The notes: generated by a model not told the origin, from the letters alone. A stretch of DNA of 45,222 nucleotides from Lachnoclostridium sp. UBA1175 (GCA_002311665.1 DBYX01000016.1:1-45222); one strand, 5' to 3'. Positions 14,846 to 25,300 are shown, counted from the stretch's first letter. A program made the numbers and translations.

Positions 14846-16252
14846 CTAGAACCGGAAGTAAATAAACGGATTGTAGCTCTCCGCGGCAAGCGCCATCAGC
14901 GAGAGTCCCAGGATTACGATCGAGAGCGCCATCAGTGCGAACTCTCCGACCGCGCGCCCCGATGCGGTCTTCTGCCAGCGCTTCGCAAGGGTGACCGGCA
15001 GCGCCGTGCAACCGATGAACGCGCACAGCATCACCGTGATCACATAGGGTGACAGCAGCGCCAGCGTCTTCACGTAGCCAAACGAGTTGGCCGCGCCGAA
15101 GCCGAACATCGCGGCTATCATCGTCCCCGCCTGCGTCAGCGTGTCCGCGCGGAACACGACAAATCCGATCGTCACCATAAGGAGCGCATAGATGTGATTG
15201 AACACCTTCCACCCGCGGTTGACGGGGATCCACTCCTTCTCCTCGAACATTTCCAGCGTGCCGTGGAACAGACCCCACACGAGGAACGTCCAGTTTGCTC
15301 CGTGCCAGAAACCGGTGCAGAAGAACACGACGTATTTGTTGAAGATCGTGCGCGCTCTGCCCTTGCGGTTGCCGCCGAGCGGGATGTAGAGGTAATCGCG
15401 GAACCACGTCGACAGCGAGATGTGCCAGCGGCGCCAGAACTCGCGTATGCTGCCCGCGATGTACGGATGATCGAAGTTCTCCTGGAAATGGAATCCGAAC
15501 ATCCGCCCGAGTCCGATCGCCATGTCGGAGTACCCGGAGAAGTCGAAATAGATCTGCATCAGATATGCGATCGCGCCCACCCACGCGGCCATAAGCCCGA
15601 TGTACGAGCCCGGCATCGCGTAGACCGCGTCCGCCACATACGCCATCGTGTTGGCGATCAGCACCTTCTTGCCAAGGCCGATGCTGAAGCGCGTCAGTCC
15701 GGCAAAGATATCGTCCACCGACGCGTGTCTCTCGCGGATCTCGTGCTCGATGTCGTGGTATTTGACGATCGGGCCCGCGATCAGCTGCGGGAAGAACGAA
15801 ACGTACAATAGTAGCCGGAAGAAGTTCCGCTGCACCTCCGTCCTGCCGCGGTAGACGTCGATGACGTAGGAAAGCGCCTGGAATGTGTAAAATGAGATTC
15901 CGATCGGCAGCGACAGCTTCGGCACCGGCAGCGCCGCCGTCTCCGGCAGCACGCGATTGAGTGATGTCACAAAGAAGCCCGCGTATTTGAACACGAACAG
16001 CATGCCGATGTTGACGACCACGGCGAGCGTGAGCACGGGCTTGCTGCGCCCGCTGACGCCGAGGCCGAATATGTAGTTGAGAACGACGGAGACGAGCAGC
16101 AGGATGACATAGACAGGCTCCCCGTAGGCATAGAACAGTATGCTCGCGAGGATCAGTATCGCATTTCTCACTCGCCCGTTTGGGATCACCGCGTGGAGCA
16201 GGAACACGATCGGGAAGAAAATGCACAAAAATGTCACCGAACTGAAAACCAT
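14846..16252 (-). CDS. MBOAT-family membrane O-acyltransferase (AlgI/DltB-like)
   Basis: The 468-residue protein has about eleven membrane helices and clear MBOAT motifs: SFPIGISFYTFQ-like at about 115-124, PQLIAGPIVKY (155-165), YFDFSGYSDMAIG (235-247), the conserved FWRRWHISLSTWFRDYLYIPLG block (272-293) and the active-site histidine H317 in TGFWHGANWTF. It should carry acetyl groups from cytoplasmic acetyl-CoA outward for O-acylation of an extracellular glycan. The DHHW gene follows after 64 bases, the usual AlgI-AlgJ/PatA-PatB pairing. Upstream in the operon are a wall-binding transglutaminase, an M15D peptidase and a lipoprotein. Confidence 0.93.
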   Translation of the reverse strand: MVFSSVTFLCIFFPIVFLLHAVIPNGRVRNAILILASILFYAYGEPVYVILLLVSVVLNYIFGLGVSGRSKPVLTLAVVVNIGMLFVFKYAGFFVTSLNRVLPETAALPVPKLSLPIGISFYTFQALSYVIDVYRGRTEVQRNFFRLLLYVSFFPQLIAGPIVKYHDIEHEIRERHASVDDIFAGLTRFSIGLGKKVLIANTMAYVADAVYAMPGSYIGLMAAWVGAIAYLMQIYFDFSGYSDMAIGLGRMFGFHFQENFDHPYIAGSIREFWRRWHISLSTWFRDYLYIPLGGNRKGRARTIFNKYVVFFCTGFWHGANWTFLVWGLFHGTLEMFEEKEWIPVNRGWKVFNHIYALLMVTIGFVVFRADTLTQAGTMIAAMFGFGAANSFGYVKTLALLSPYVITVMLCAFIGCTALPVTLAKRWQKTASGRAVGEFALMALSIVILGLSLMALAAESYNPFIYFRF

Positions 16253-16309
16253 AAAACCTCCGCCCGCGGCTCACTGCGCCGCGCGTCTGCGCCCCTGCGG
16301 GACGCTTCG

Positions 16310-18478
16310 TTACGGCATTGAGAAGCCGTAGTAATATTCCGCGGTGTACCCCTTCTGCCCCTTCTTCGGGCCGTAGCGTACATCGTTGTAAGTGTGTTTG
16401 AATTCCTTGAGCTCCGTGGTTGTCACCATGTAGACGTTCGAGCGCATCGCGTCGATGTGGTACCACGTGCCGTCCTTCTTGACGATCGTCCACTGGTGCT
16501 CGGAGTAAGTGTGCCCGCCGCCCTTGACGACGCGCGCGTCATAGCCCGCGACCTTCAGGATCGTCGTCATCAGCGCCGCATAATGCCAGCACGCGCCGCA
16601 GCGCTTGTTGATCGCCTCCGCCGCCAGCTCCTTGGTGCTCTTGCTGCCGGACGAGTAGAACGAGTAATACCCGATCTTGCGTCTCACCCAGTTGTACAGG
16701 GACTTGATGTCCTTGCTCTTGATCTCGCTCTCGATCACATACGCGAGATACTCCTCCACGTTGCTCGACGTGATGGTGCTGAACTTCTTCGTCGCGACGC
16801 CCGAGGAGTCGATCGTGTACTTCTGGCCGCTGATGGTCATCTCCGTGCTCACCGCGATCTTGCCCGAGGAGTACACGTAACGGTTCTTGCCGTCGACCTT
16901 CTGCAGACCCTCCTTGGTGATCAGCACGCCCGAGTCGCTGAACGCGTACAGCGAGCCGTCGATCTTCGTCACGCCGGTCGCGATCGTGCCGTCCGAGTAG
17001 CAGTAAATCTTGCCGCTCGCAGTGTGCCAGCCCGCGTCGAGGAAGCCGCCGTCCTTGGCGAGGTAATACCATTTTCCGCCGATCTCGGTGTTGCCCTGCT
17101 TCATCACGCCGTCGGAGCCGAAGTAGTACTTCTTGCCGTCGAGCGTCTGCCAGCCGGTCACCGCGCTTCCGTCCTCGTTGTACATCGCGGTCTTGCCGTC
17201 GACGGTGTGTCTGCCGCCGCTCGCTACGCCGTGCTCATCGAGATAATAGTACTTGTCGTCGATCTTCGTCACGCCGGTCTGCAGGTAGCCGCGCTTGTAA
17301 TACCGGCGGCCGTACTCCGAGTCGACGTAGCCGTCGAGGTACGCGCCGTCCTCGCGGAAGCGGTACTTCGTCCCGTCGATCTCCGCGTCGCCGACGTACA
17401 GTGTGCCTGATTTGCCGAAGCAGTAGCGCACGCCGTTGAGCGTCTGCCAGCCGGTGAGCATCACGCCCTCATCGTCGTAATAATACCGCTCGCCGCTTCT
17501 CGTCACCCAGCCTCTTGCGAGGTGGCAGTCATCCTCGAAGAAATACGTTTTCCCGTCGATGGTCTGCGAGCCGACCGCGAGGCCGTACTCGGTGCTGTAG
17601 AACGTGCCCGTCTCATCCTCGATCCAGCCGTAGCGGAACACGTTGTTCTCGAGATACCACGGCTGCCCGTCGATGTACACCGCACCGTTCAGCAAAGCCC
17701 CGTCATTCGCAAAATAGTACTCTTCCCCGTCGACCTCGATGCGCCCGAAGCTGAGCGTTCCGTCCTCCGCCGAGGCGTAATACAGTCCGGTCTCGTTGCG
17801 CACGAGGCCCTTCTGCAGATAACCGTTCCAGTCAAAATAATACTGATTCCCGTCGACCGCGCGGATTCCCGTGTACATCGCGTGATCCTCCGGCGAAAAA
17901 TACCGCCGTCCGTTCTCACTCTCGAGCCATCCCGCCAGGACCTCGCCGTCCTCCGCGATGTGGTACACGCGGTCGCCGATCTTCCGGATCCCGGGCTCCA
18001 CGAAGCCGTGGGAATTGCGGAAGAAGAGGGTTCCGTTTTCCGAATAAAAGCCGCGCTTCAGAATGCCGTCCGTCTCGTCGAAGCGGTAGTTCTCGCCGGC
18101 GATGTTCACCACGCCCGTGCGGATGCCGTCGGCCGTGGAATAGTACACCTTGCCGTTCACCTGCGCCGGTCCCTCGAGCACGTAGCCGTCGCCGTCGAAG
18201 ATGTACCGCACGCCGTCGATCACCCTCGTGCCGACCGCGCGCCCGCCGTCCTCGACGTAGTAGCGGCCCGTCCCGTCCTTGTGCCAGCCGTCGCCGGTCG
18301 CCGCGCGGAGCAGGTATCCCGTCGTGATGATAAACAGGATCCCGAGCGCAAGAAGAAGCGTGAGCCGACGTTGCCTGCGACGCAGTCTGCGGCGTCGCTT
18401 CAGCTTCCGCTCACGGAGTCCTCCTCTGTTCGGCAGCGCTCCCGCGCCCCGTCCGGTTGTCCGCAAATCCTGTTCCAT
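16310..18478 (-). CDS. Membrane-anchored cell-wall-repeat protein with transglutaminase-like domain
   Basis: The 722-residue protein starts with a strongly basic cytoplasmic segment (about 20-38, Arg-rich) and one membrane helix (39-59). About twenty tandem wall- or glucan-binding repeats follow, of choline-binding type (G-W-Y/F-Y-x-D/G pattern; about 64-555), giving the long beta-solenoid typical of surface proteins. The C-terminus (about 590-700) is a transglutaminase core, with C630 in RCGACWHYA, H661 in SEHQWTIV and D676 in WYHIDA. Such domains cross-link or cleave amide bonds, as proteases, amidases or cross-linkers. The ATG is at 18478. With its neighbours it suggests extracytoplasmic wall remodelling. 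Aromatic residues of the repeats are intact; the choline or glucan ligand cannot be told from sequence. Confidence 0.88.
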   Translation of the reverse strand: MEQDLRTTGRGAGALPNRGGLRERKLKRRRRLRRRQRRLTLLLALGILFIITTGYLLRAATGDGWHKDGTGRYYVEDGGRAVGTRVIDGVRYIFDGDGYVLEGPAQVNGKVYYSTADGIRTGVVNIAGENYRFDETDGILKRGFYSENGTLFFRNSHGFVEPGIRKIGDRVYHIAEDGEVLAGWLESENGRRYFSPEDHAMYTGIRAVDGNQYYFDWNGYLQKGLVRNETGLYYASAEDGTLSFGRIEVDGEEYYFANDGALLNGAVYIDGQPWYLENNVFRYGWIEDETGTFYSTEYGLAVGSQTIDGKTYFFEDDCHLARGWVTRSGERYYYDDEGVMLTGWQTLNGVRYCFGKSGTLYVGDAEIDGTKYRFREDGAYLDGYVDSEYGRRYYKRGYLQTGVTKIDDKYYYLDEHGVASGGRHTVDGKTAMYNEDGSAVTGWQTLDGKKYYFGSDGVMKQGNTEIGGKWYYLAKDGGFLDAGWHTASGKIYCYSDGTIATGVTKIDGSLYAFSDSGVLITKEGLQKVDGKNRYVYSSGKIAVSTEMTISGQKYTIDSSGVATKKFSTITSSNVEEYLAYVIESEIKSKDIKSLYNWVRRKIGYYSFYSSGSKSTKELAAEAINKRCGACWHYAALMTTILKVAGYDARVVKGGGHTYSEHQWTIVKKDGTWYHIDAMRSNVYMVTTTELKEFKHTYNDVRYGPKKGQKGYTAEYYYGFSMP

Positions 18479-18540
18479 AGTTCCTCACACAGATCCCGCT
18501 AACCTCCGGGATCCCTCAGTTCTTCCGCGTCCGCGATCCG

Positions 18541-20421
18541 TCAGATCCCGTAGTCCGCGAAGACATATTTCGAAACGCACGGAAAATCCTCCGTGTTCTT
18601 GTTGAGCTCAAAATGCCACCACTCCTGGCGCCCGCGCAGCGGGATCAGGCCCGTGCCCTCGGTCATAATGTCGTAGAGCAGGTCGGCCGCCTCGGTGTTG
18701 TAGTCCATATTGCCGCGGTAGTCGAGCGTGTGCATTTTCGTCTGCATCATCAGCTCGCTGCCGAGCTCCTCGACCGTGTCGTAGCTGCAGATCGTAAGGT
18801 CGAGCGCGATGCCCTTGTTGTGGTTGGAGTCGGAGGCGATGTAGTTGGCCTCGGTGTAATTTTTCGCAAGGAAACCGTTGGCGAGCGTCAGCTTCTTGCC
18901 GCCCTCCGGCCCGATCTCCTCCCTGAAATATCCGTAGTCCTTCATAGCGCGGTAGACCGCCTTCGACGTCGCGTTCGGCCGGTACGACTCGTAGATCAGC
19001 AAGCAGCAGCCCTTGTCAAGCGCATTGCGCTGCGCCGTCAGGAGCTGCACCGCGACATCCCACACCGCCGGCATCTGCGTCTCCGGGCCGTAGTTCGGAA
19101 GCCGCTGCCCCGTCACGTCGCCGATGATGTTGTAGCCGCCCGTCGTCAGCGCGGTCTCGCCGTTCGCGGAGCGCAGCGGATCGTATCTCGTGTCCGCCTC
19201 GGACTCCCCGTCGATCTCCTGCGCGTTGCCGCCGCAGGTGAAGATCGAGGAGTACGCGTTGGTTCTGTTGTACTGTATCGAATAAGGGTTCTCGCACGGG
19301 AAGATCATCGCGAGGTCCACCATAAACGCGTTGCCAAGCACCCAGCCCTGCTTCTCGTCCCCGCCGGACACGATGCTCACGTGCACTCCGTAGCGGTTGC
19401 CGGAGAGGTTGTACACATACTCCCCGTTCTCGTCCGCGGAGATGACCACCGCCGTTCCGCCCTTGATATCACCGATCTTGCTCTTCAGCTGCGCGTCGGA
19501 ATACAGCTCCGTGTTGAACTCCGCCCAGCCGTTGACACCGAGGCATCCCTCCGGCATCGTGTACGACACCGCGCGCGTCTCCCCGTTCACGTTGAGCAGC
19601 CCGCACGCGTTGCGGAACAGATCCCCGTAACCTTCGCCCTTCGGCGTAAAATGAACTGCCTCGGAGACTGCGGGATCGCCCGTCCCTCTCGGGATCATCA
19701 GCTCCGCCACGTACTCGCGGCCCTCCGTCAGGGCGCCGAGCACGAGTTCCGTCTCCGTCGTTCCGATCTCAAACCATTCCTCCGCGTCGGCTGCCTTGTA
19801 GCGAAGCATGTACTGCGTGCCTTCCGAGGCTCCCGCGAGCGTCAGTTTCGCGGTCGCCCGCGTCACGCTTCCGAGCGCCAGCACGGGCACGATCGGATCC
19901 ACGTGCACTGTGCTCTCTTTGGAGTATTTGCCGCCCTCACCGTACGGTCCGAGCGCGCGCACGCGCACGGTGTAATCCGCGCCGTCCTGCACGGGAATGC
20001 TGCACGTCTGGTTCAGCGTCGGCGTCACCTGCCAGTCTCCCTCGCCGATGCGGTAGCATACCTCGTAGCCGCTGCTGTCCTCGATCTTGCTGTACGAGAC
20101 GTAGATCACCCCGTCCTTCGCGGTCAACTCCCCGATGATCGGCGCCTTGTCGCCCCTCCAGCCCTGCGTAGGCGACAGCTCGGGCGTCGGCTCCTTCACG
20201 CCCTGTGTGGGCGTGCTCGTAGGCTCCGCCGGCGTCTCCGTCACCGTCAGCTTGTTGTCCGGCGTCTCCGGACCGTCCCCGGGATTCCGCATGGCTCTCA
20301 CGAGAAGCGCTATGGCCACGCCGATGATCGCCAGCGCGACCGTCACGACAAGCATGTACCGAAGACACTTCATCACATACTTTCTCTTTTTTCTCTTTCT
20401 TCTGCGCTCACTTGCATTCAT
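18541..20421 (-). CDS. Anchored M15D (VanX-like) D-Ala-D-Ala dipeptidase with FnIII and SH3-like domains
   Basis: The 626-residue protein has a basic N-terminus, a membrane anchor (about 22-42), a Thr/Pro linker (52-90), two fibronectin-III-like domains (about 93-174 and 177-262), an SH3-like wall-binding region (about 296-370) and a C-terminal zinc peptidase of MEROPS M15D. Zinc and catalytic residues are visible: H534 and D541 in SNHNKGIALDLT, E600 and H603 in EWWHFE, plus the substrate-binding ESYRPNA (about 478-484). Characterised members cleave D-Ala-D-Ala or related wall dipeptides. The extracytoplasmic location is unlike cytoplasmic VanX and suggests trimming of cross-link stems. The ATG at 20421 was preferred over an upstream TTG reading (20466), though its ribosome site (AGAGG) is distant and weak. 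Confidence 0.85.
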   Translation of the reverse strand: MNASERRRKRKKRKYVMKCLRYMLVVTVALAIIGVAIALLVRAMRNPGDGPETPDNKLTVTETPAEPTSTPTQGVKEPTPELSPTQGWRGDKAPIIGELTAKDGVIYVSYSKIEDSSGYEVCYRIGEGDWQVTPTLNQTCSIPVQDGADYTVRVRALGPYGEGGKYSKESTVHVDPIVPVLALGSVTRATAKLTLAGASEGTQYMLRYKAADAEEWFEIGTTETELVLGALTEGREYVAELMIPRGTGDPAVSEAVHFTPKGEGYGDLFRNACGLLNVNGETRAVSYTMPEGCLGVNGWAEFNTELYSDAQLKSKIGDIKGGTAVVISADENGEYVYNLSGNRYGVHVSIVSGGDEKQGWVLGNAFMVDLAMIFPCENPYSIQYNRTNAYSSIFTCGGNAQEIDGESEADTRYDPLRSANGETALTTGGYNIIGDVTGQRLPNYGPETQMPAVWDVAVQLLTAQRNALDKGCCLLIYESYRPNATSKAVYRAMKDYGYFREEIGPEGGKKLTLANGFLAKNYTEANYIASDSNHNKGIALDLTICSYDTVEELGSELMMQTKMHTLDYRGNMDYNTEAADLLYDIMTEGTGLIPLRGRQEWWHFELNKNTEDFPCVSKYVFADYGI

Positions 20422-20500
20422 AGTAACCGAATAACCTCTTGTCTTAATTATCGTGCAGGCCCGCAACGTCCGGGCCAGAGGGCCGTTTTCAGCAACTTGT

Positions 20501-21217
20501 TTACTGGAAACTCGTGTCCACGATCACGATCTCACACACCTCGTCATCCTCGAGATACACCATCAGCTGGACCGTCCCGTCGGCGTATGCGAGCGTCACG
20601 CCCGAGTCGTCCGCCGGCTCCCCGTACGCCGCGAGCACGTCGTCCGCCGTGGAACCGATCCCGATCCCCTGCGTCGTCTTCGCCCCGCCACCGCTGAACG
20701 AAGCCATATACACGAGCTGCTTGCCGTTCTGGGAAATCGTGTCGATGTTGAAGCCGTCATAGTAATAGTTGATGTCGTAGCCGCTGTCCATACAGGACAC
20801 GCCCTCGAGCTTCTCGACCACCTTGCCGACCGTATTTTCCTTGCCCGTAAAATCCATGTTCGGCCGGATCGTCACCCCGTTGACCACCACCGCGCAATCG
20901 TCCGCGGAGTAGCTTCCCTTCGGCCCCGGCGCTGCCGTCACCTCCGGCGTCGCATCCGGGTCGCCGGTCGCTCCGCCCGTGGGCGTCGGCGTCGTCGTGG
21001 GTGTCGGTTCCGGTGTCGGCGTCATCGTCGGCACCGGGGTCGGCGAATACACCGGCTCGTCGGTGTCCACATATTCGCTGCTGTCGCCGTCGCCCTCGCC
21101 GACACCGAGCACAACGCGCACCGCTCCCCCTGCCGGAGGCGCGCCGCGCCGCTCAGCGCAGGCCGTGATCGCCAGCGCCGCAACCAATGCGATTATGATC
21201 AAACCAAACTTCTTCAT
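20501..21217 (-). CDS. Lipoprotein, first gene of the envelope operon
   Basis: The 238-residue protein has a type II signal with lipobox AITAC and lipidated C20. A Thr/Pro-rich spacer (about 40-85) follows, then a compact domain of about 140 residues containing GIGIGSTADDVLAAYGEP (about 172-189). That pattern is seen in many clostridial lipoproteins with a BamE/SmpA-like or related fold. It is anchored to the outer face of the membrane. It heads the run lipoprotein, M15D, transglutaminase, MBOAT, DHHW. The ATG at 21217 follows AAGGGA and lies downstream of the promoter at 21320-21348. A chaperone or assembly role for the acylation and wall enzymes is inference. Confidence 0.85.
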   Translation of the reverse strand: MKKFGLIIIALVAALAITACAERRGAPPAGGAVRVVLGVGEGDGDSSEYVDTDEPVYSPTPVPTMTPTPEPTPTTTPTPTGGATGDPDATPEVTAAPGPKGSYSADDCAVVVNGVTIRPNMDFTGKENTVGKVVEKLEGVSCMDSGYDINYYYDGFNIDTISQNGKQLVYMASFSGGGAKTTQGIGIGSTADDVLAAYGEPADDSGVTLAYADGTVQLMVYLEDDEVCEIVIVDTSFQ

Positions 21218-21319
21218 CCGAACATCCCTTTCCGGAATTTCCGCCGCTCCCGTGTTCCCCACACTGCCTTTGTGCGTCCGTGCGCACCGCCGCGCGCTTC
21301 ATAAGCGCACACCCTGTGT

Positions 21320-21348
21320 ATTATACCCGAAAAATGCTTTTCACACAA
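21320..21348 (-). promoter_or_regulatory. Promoter of the envelope operon
   Basis: On minus, TTGTGT (21343-21348), a 17-base spacer and consensus TATAAT (21320-21325). It precedes the lipoprotein gene by about 100 bases. Confidence 0.75.
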
Positions 21349-21366
21349 GAAAAACCGCACGCAAAA

Positions 21367-21390
21367 GGAGCCTCCCCGCAGGAAGGCTCC
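21367..21390 (-). terminator. Terminator of the 241-residue membrane protein gene
   Basis: GGAGCCT (21367-21373) pairs with AGGCTCC (21384-21390) and is followed on minus by TTTT. It separates this gene from the envelope operon. Confidence 0.8.
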
Positions 21391-21415
21391 CCATTGTCAT
21401 CGTGTCCGATGCGTA

Positions 21416-22141
21416 TTACGGATTCGTCTGGTTTGTCTGCTTCTTCAGCTCTTCCAGACCCCACAGCGCCACGAGGATCGCGATCACGGCCTTGGAGACA
21501 TAGGCGATCGGCTGTCCGAAGGTCATAATCCTCATAGAGTCCGTCAGCGAATAGCCGGAAAATGAGTACATATGCTGAATGCTTCTGCCGCCCAGACTGT
21601 CAACCACATAAGGCAGGAGCTCCAGGATCGTGGATCCGACCGCACCGATCGCGGCAAACCCGATCGCAGCCAGTGCAAAATATCTGCCGTTCGACCATTT
21701 TCCGATGATCGACACTGCCGTTGCCAGCAGCAGAATGACCACCAGTCCGGAAAACACATAAGTCATCACGAAACCGGCCTTTGCGTATCCGTCCCACAAT
21801 GCAAAGCCTTGCTTGCTGCCATCTGAGATCGATCTGCACACGTTGATGAACTCGCGTGCGAACAGCAGCAGATCGATCACCGCGCCGAGAATGTAAAGCA
21901 TCGCATTGTTCGTGAACATAGCTGCCGTCAGGATGAGAAGCGAAGCGCACAGAAGACCCAGCAAAATCACGAAACTCCTGTTATCCGTTATGTACTGCCC
22001 CATCGAATTCCGGTTGTACCTCAAATCGTTCAATCTGCTCACAAAGAGATTAAACGCGTACGTCAGGAACGATATCAGCAGATACACCGCTGCCGCAAAT
22101 GAATACATCCTGCTCTTGTCGATTGCGTTTTTGTCTGTCAT
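21416..22141 (-). CDS. Six-helix membrane protein of unknown function
   Basis: I do not recognise this 241-residue protein. It has hydrophobic stretches near 15-33, 52-68, 73-88, 112-135, 145-168 and 205-225, giving about six membrane helices with short loops. The ATG at 22141 follows a GGGGG site; a longer reading to 22279 runs into the promoter region and is rejected. It has its own promoter (22251-22279) and terminator. It contains two CATTTTCCG-type words (21556 and 21696). Membrane location is clear; function is unknown. Confidence 0.75.
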   Translation of the reverse strand: MTDKNAIDKSRMYSFAAAVYLLISFLTYAFNLFVSRLNDLRYNRNSMGQYITDNRSFVILLGLLCASLLILTAAMFTNNAMLYILGAVIDLLLFAREFINVCRSISDGSKQGFALWDGYAKAGFVMTYVFSGLVVILLLATAVSIIGKWSNGRYFALAAIGFAAIGAVGSTILELLPYVVDSLGGRSIQHMYSFSGYSLTDSMRIMTFGQPIAYVSKAVIAILVALWGLEELKKQTNQTNP

Positions 22142-22250
22142 TTTTATCCCCCGAATAAACTTTCTCTCCTTGGAAAGGAGCATGATAATATAATTGGTTT
22201 TGTTCCCCGCGAACCCCGCGGCGAAAGCCTCCGCTCGATTCGCTTGAAAG

Positions 22251-22279
22251 ATACTATCACATTCCGGGTTGAAACGCAA
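22251..22279 (-). promoter_or_regulatory. Promoter of the 241-residue membrane protein gene
   Basis: On minus, TTGCGT (22274-22279), a 17-base spacer and TAGTAT (22251-22256), followed by a leader of about 105 bases. Confidence 0.6.
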
Positions 22280-22305
22280 GTATTATTTACCTTGTTTTGT
22301 GAAAT

Positions 22306-25300
22306 TTACTTTCCGGAGACCGTAAAACCCTTCGGGTACGCGCCGGAACCGTTCGCATTAAGGTTCATACCGATGCGAACCGTCGCGCCGGGTGCGATCG
22401 TCGGATGACTTCCGTCATCACCGACCACGTACGTCTGACCGTTTCTCGACACGATCCGTCCGTTCCACACACTGTTCACCTGGCCGGTGCAAGTGAAGGT
22501 AACTTGCCAATTCTTCAGCGCAGTGCCGGAGGTGTTGGTGATCACAAGTTCACCGTTGCAGCCGCCGTTCCAGGTAGCAGTCGTCTTGAACTCCACACTG
22601 CAGGTCGCGCCCGTGCCGGTGCTTTCACCTTCGCCCGTGCCGGTACCGGCTCCCGTGGACTGCACCGTCTTCTCGTACACGCGGAAGTTCGCGGGTGCAA
22701 CTACCGAGTTGCCGACGGCCGTGAAGCCGATCGTGATCGACTGGCCTTTGGCAAGCTTGCCGTTCCAGCCGACATTCTTAACGAAATACCGACCGTTTTC
22801 ATTTTTCACGATCTCCGCGTTCCAGAAGCCCGCGATCGAACCGTTCATATCGAACACCATTTTCCAATCGTTAATGTCGCGGCCGGAGTTGTTGGTGATC
22901 GTGATGCTTCCGTTGTAGCCGCCCGTCCACGTCGAATCCGTTCTGTAGGAAACGTTGACGCCGTTGATCGCAACGATCTCCTCGTTGCCCGTCTCGGTCG
23001 TCTCCGTAGGCTTGGTCGGATCGTCAGTCGGCTTGGTCGGGTCGTCGGTCGGCTTGGTCGGATCATCCGTGGGTTTGGTCGGATCGTCCGTAGGATCGGT
23101 CGGACCTTCGCCTGTGTACTTCTTGAATTTTGCGATCAAGGTGACATCGCTGTCGATGAGAGTGATCTCCGTGGTCGACGCAGCGGCATCGGCGATCGTG
23201 CAGTTGCCGTCAACTTCCCAGCCGTCGAACTCGTAACCGGGCTTCGGCGCCGCGGTCACTTCGAACGCGTAACCGTCCAGAGCATTTACCGCAATCTCTG
23301 TGCCGTAATCGTCGCCCGAGGCAACGTAACCGTTCTCGCCCGCGCTGATCGTTGCGCGGAAAATGCCGTTCCGTCCGTAAGCCGACTCGCCCTCAAAATG
23401 AGCACTCAGCACGCGGTCGCCCGTGACGCTGAAGCGATACTCGCGCTCCGTGGAGACAAGCTCGTCGCCCTCGTACCAGCCGAGGAACGCGCAGTCCTCA
23501 TACTCCGCAGCGCTGACCATCGCGTAATTGCCGAGAACATACTCACCGCCGCCGGTGCACGTGCCGCCCGCAGCGTTGCCGTTCTCAACCGTAATCGTGT
23601 AACGAGCCGCCTTCGCATCCTCACCGCGAAGGATGACATCGGCCTCAACCGTTCTGTTCTTCGACTTCAGAACATTGTCGCCCTCAACGAACGTCGCATT
23701 GCCTTCTTCGTCCGTGAAGAACTCCTGAGGAAGAGAAACCGTGATCGTCTCACCCTTCTTCATCGGAAGGTCATAATAGTTCTCAATGTAATCGCATTTT
23801 TCGTCGGCATCCTTCTCATTGACCGAGAAGCTCATCGTGCAGTCTTCTCTCGCGGTGATCGAAACCGTGTACTCCTCGTTCGTCGGGAGATACATCAGCT
23901 TCGCGCCGTCGGCGTTGACACCGCACAGTACAGCGCTCTCGTCGCTCTTGACGAAATCGTCCGTAAACTTCGCCACGGTCATACCGTCGGAAGCCTTCGC
24001 CACAACATCCACCGGGCAGTTGATGTAGATGATTCTGCTTTTCGTCGGGCTGTACTCTTTCTTGTTGGACGCGCTGTAATTACTGTCCATACTCTTAAGC
24101 CAGGACAGGCACAGCTCAGGGTAGTGAGCCATAGGGATACTTGCAGCGCGATTAAACACAGAGAGGAACTTATCCGTGCCTTCCTGGGTTCCGAGAGCAT
24201 CTGCAATGCCTTGAGCAAGCATTAATACACCCATTTTAAATACTTCCACTTCAGTCGGTGTGAGCAGTTTGTTTATATATACCCCGTTTTTTTCCAGATA
24301 AGATAGAACATAATCATAAAGACGATCAGCACTTGGTACTATATAACCACCCGCAACGAGATTTACTGCATTTGCATAGACCAAAACGGTACCTATCCAA
24401 GGGAAGGATTTGAAATCCAGGTCGTCAAATTGGCCGCCTTCTCTAAACACTTCCTTAAGCACAGCGGACAAACCATTCTGCACCAGATAATAGTAACTAT
24501 CTCTACTACCCAACGCATCTGTCACTATTTTGAGAACATCTGTTAAGTCCTCAGCTTGCGTCTTCGAAAAATTGACCGTATAATCATTCCCTGCATAACT
24601 CATTACTCCTTTAACAGTTTGAAGATTTCCGTTATAATTTTTCTGATAATACAAGTCAATCTTCGAAATGGTGTCCGTGAGATGATATCCCGCGGTGCCG
24701 GCGTTATAGGCTGTCGCGATTCGTCTCATTTCATACAAACCGGCGATGAAATCATATGCAGTGGGAAACATACCATATCCATCAACCTTTCTGAAATCCA
24801 CTGTGACACCCATTGTCGTCGATGATGTCTTCCCCCAATAATAGTCATATGCAAGATTCGTGCGGAATGTGCTCTCGTAATTAGCACTCCACATGTATTC
24901 AAATGTTTCCGCATCAATATTCGGACTGTAAATCCTGTATCCTTCCTTAGCCTTCGCCACAATTCTCTCAAACACAGCATCAAGTTGGTTCTCATACTCC
25001 GACAGACGAGCAAACGAATCGTTAATTACCTTTCCGCCGATCGCGCTGTAGTAGGACATCATCTTGGCTGCTTTTTTATTGTAGTTCGCATCTCTCCTCA
25101 TATCCGGAATAACCGGTTCATTAACGCCATACCGGATAAAGCCCCAGTCTTCCATTGCAACCTTCGGGACAAAATCGTTCGGGTTCAAGATGTTGTGAAT
25201 ATTGGTATATTGCAATGCAACCGTCGGCAGACACAACGATGAATTAAGTCCTCTCGGCGGCTCGAAGCAGTATGCATAGAGATCTTCCTTGCCGAAGGTA

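Noticed and set aside
14782..14889. Upstream start for the DHHW protein
   Set aside because: The extension overlaps the end of the MBOAT gene, is Arg-rich, and the ATG at 14781 has a GGAGG site and gives a proper membrane anchor.
9182..18502. Long plus-strand ORFs opposite the HD-GYP, glmS, MBOAT and wall-repeat genes
   Set aside because: They are GC-driven shadows: arginine- and histidine-rich, no domain, no ribosome sites, fully inside well-supported minus genes.
23004..23102. CRISPR-like short repeats
   Set aside because: The 21-bp units are contiguous, without spacers, and encode a Pro-Thr linker in frame.
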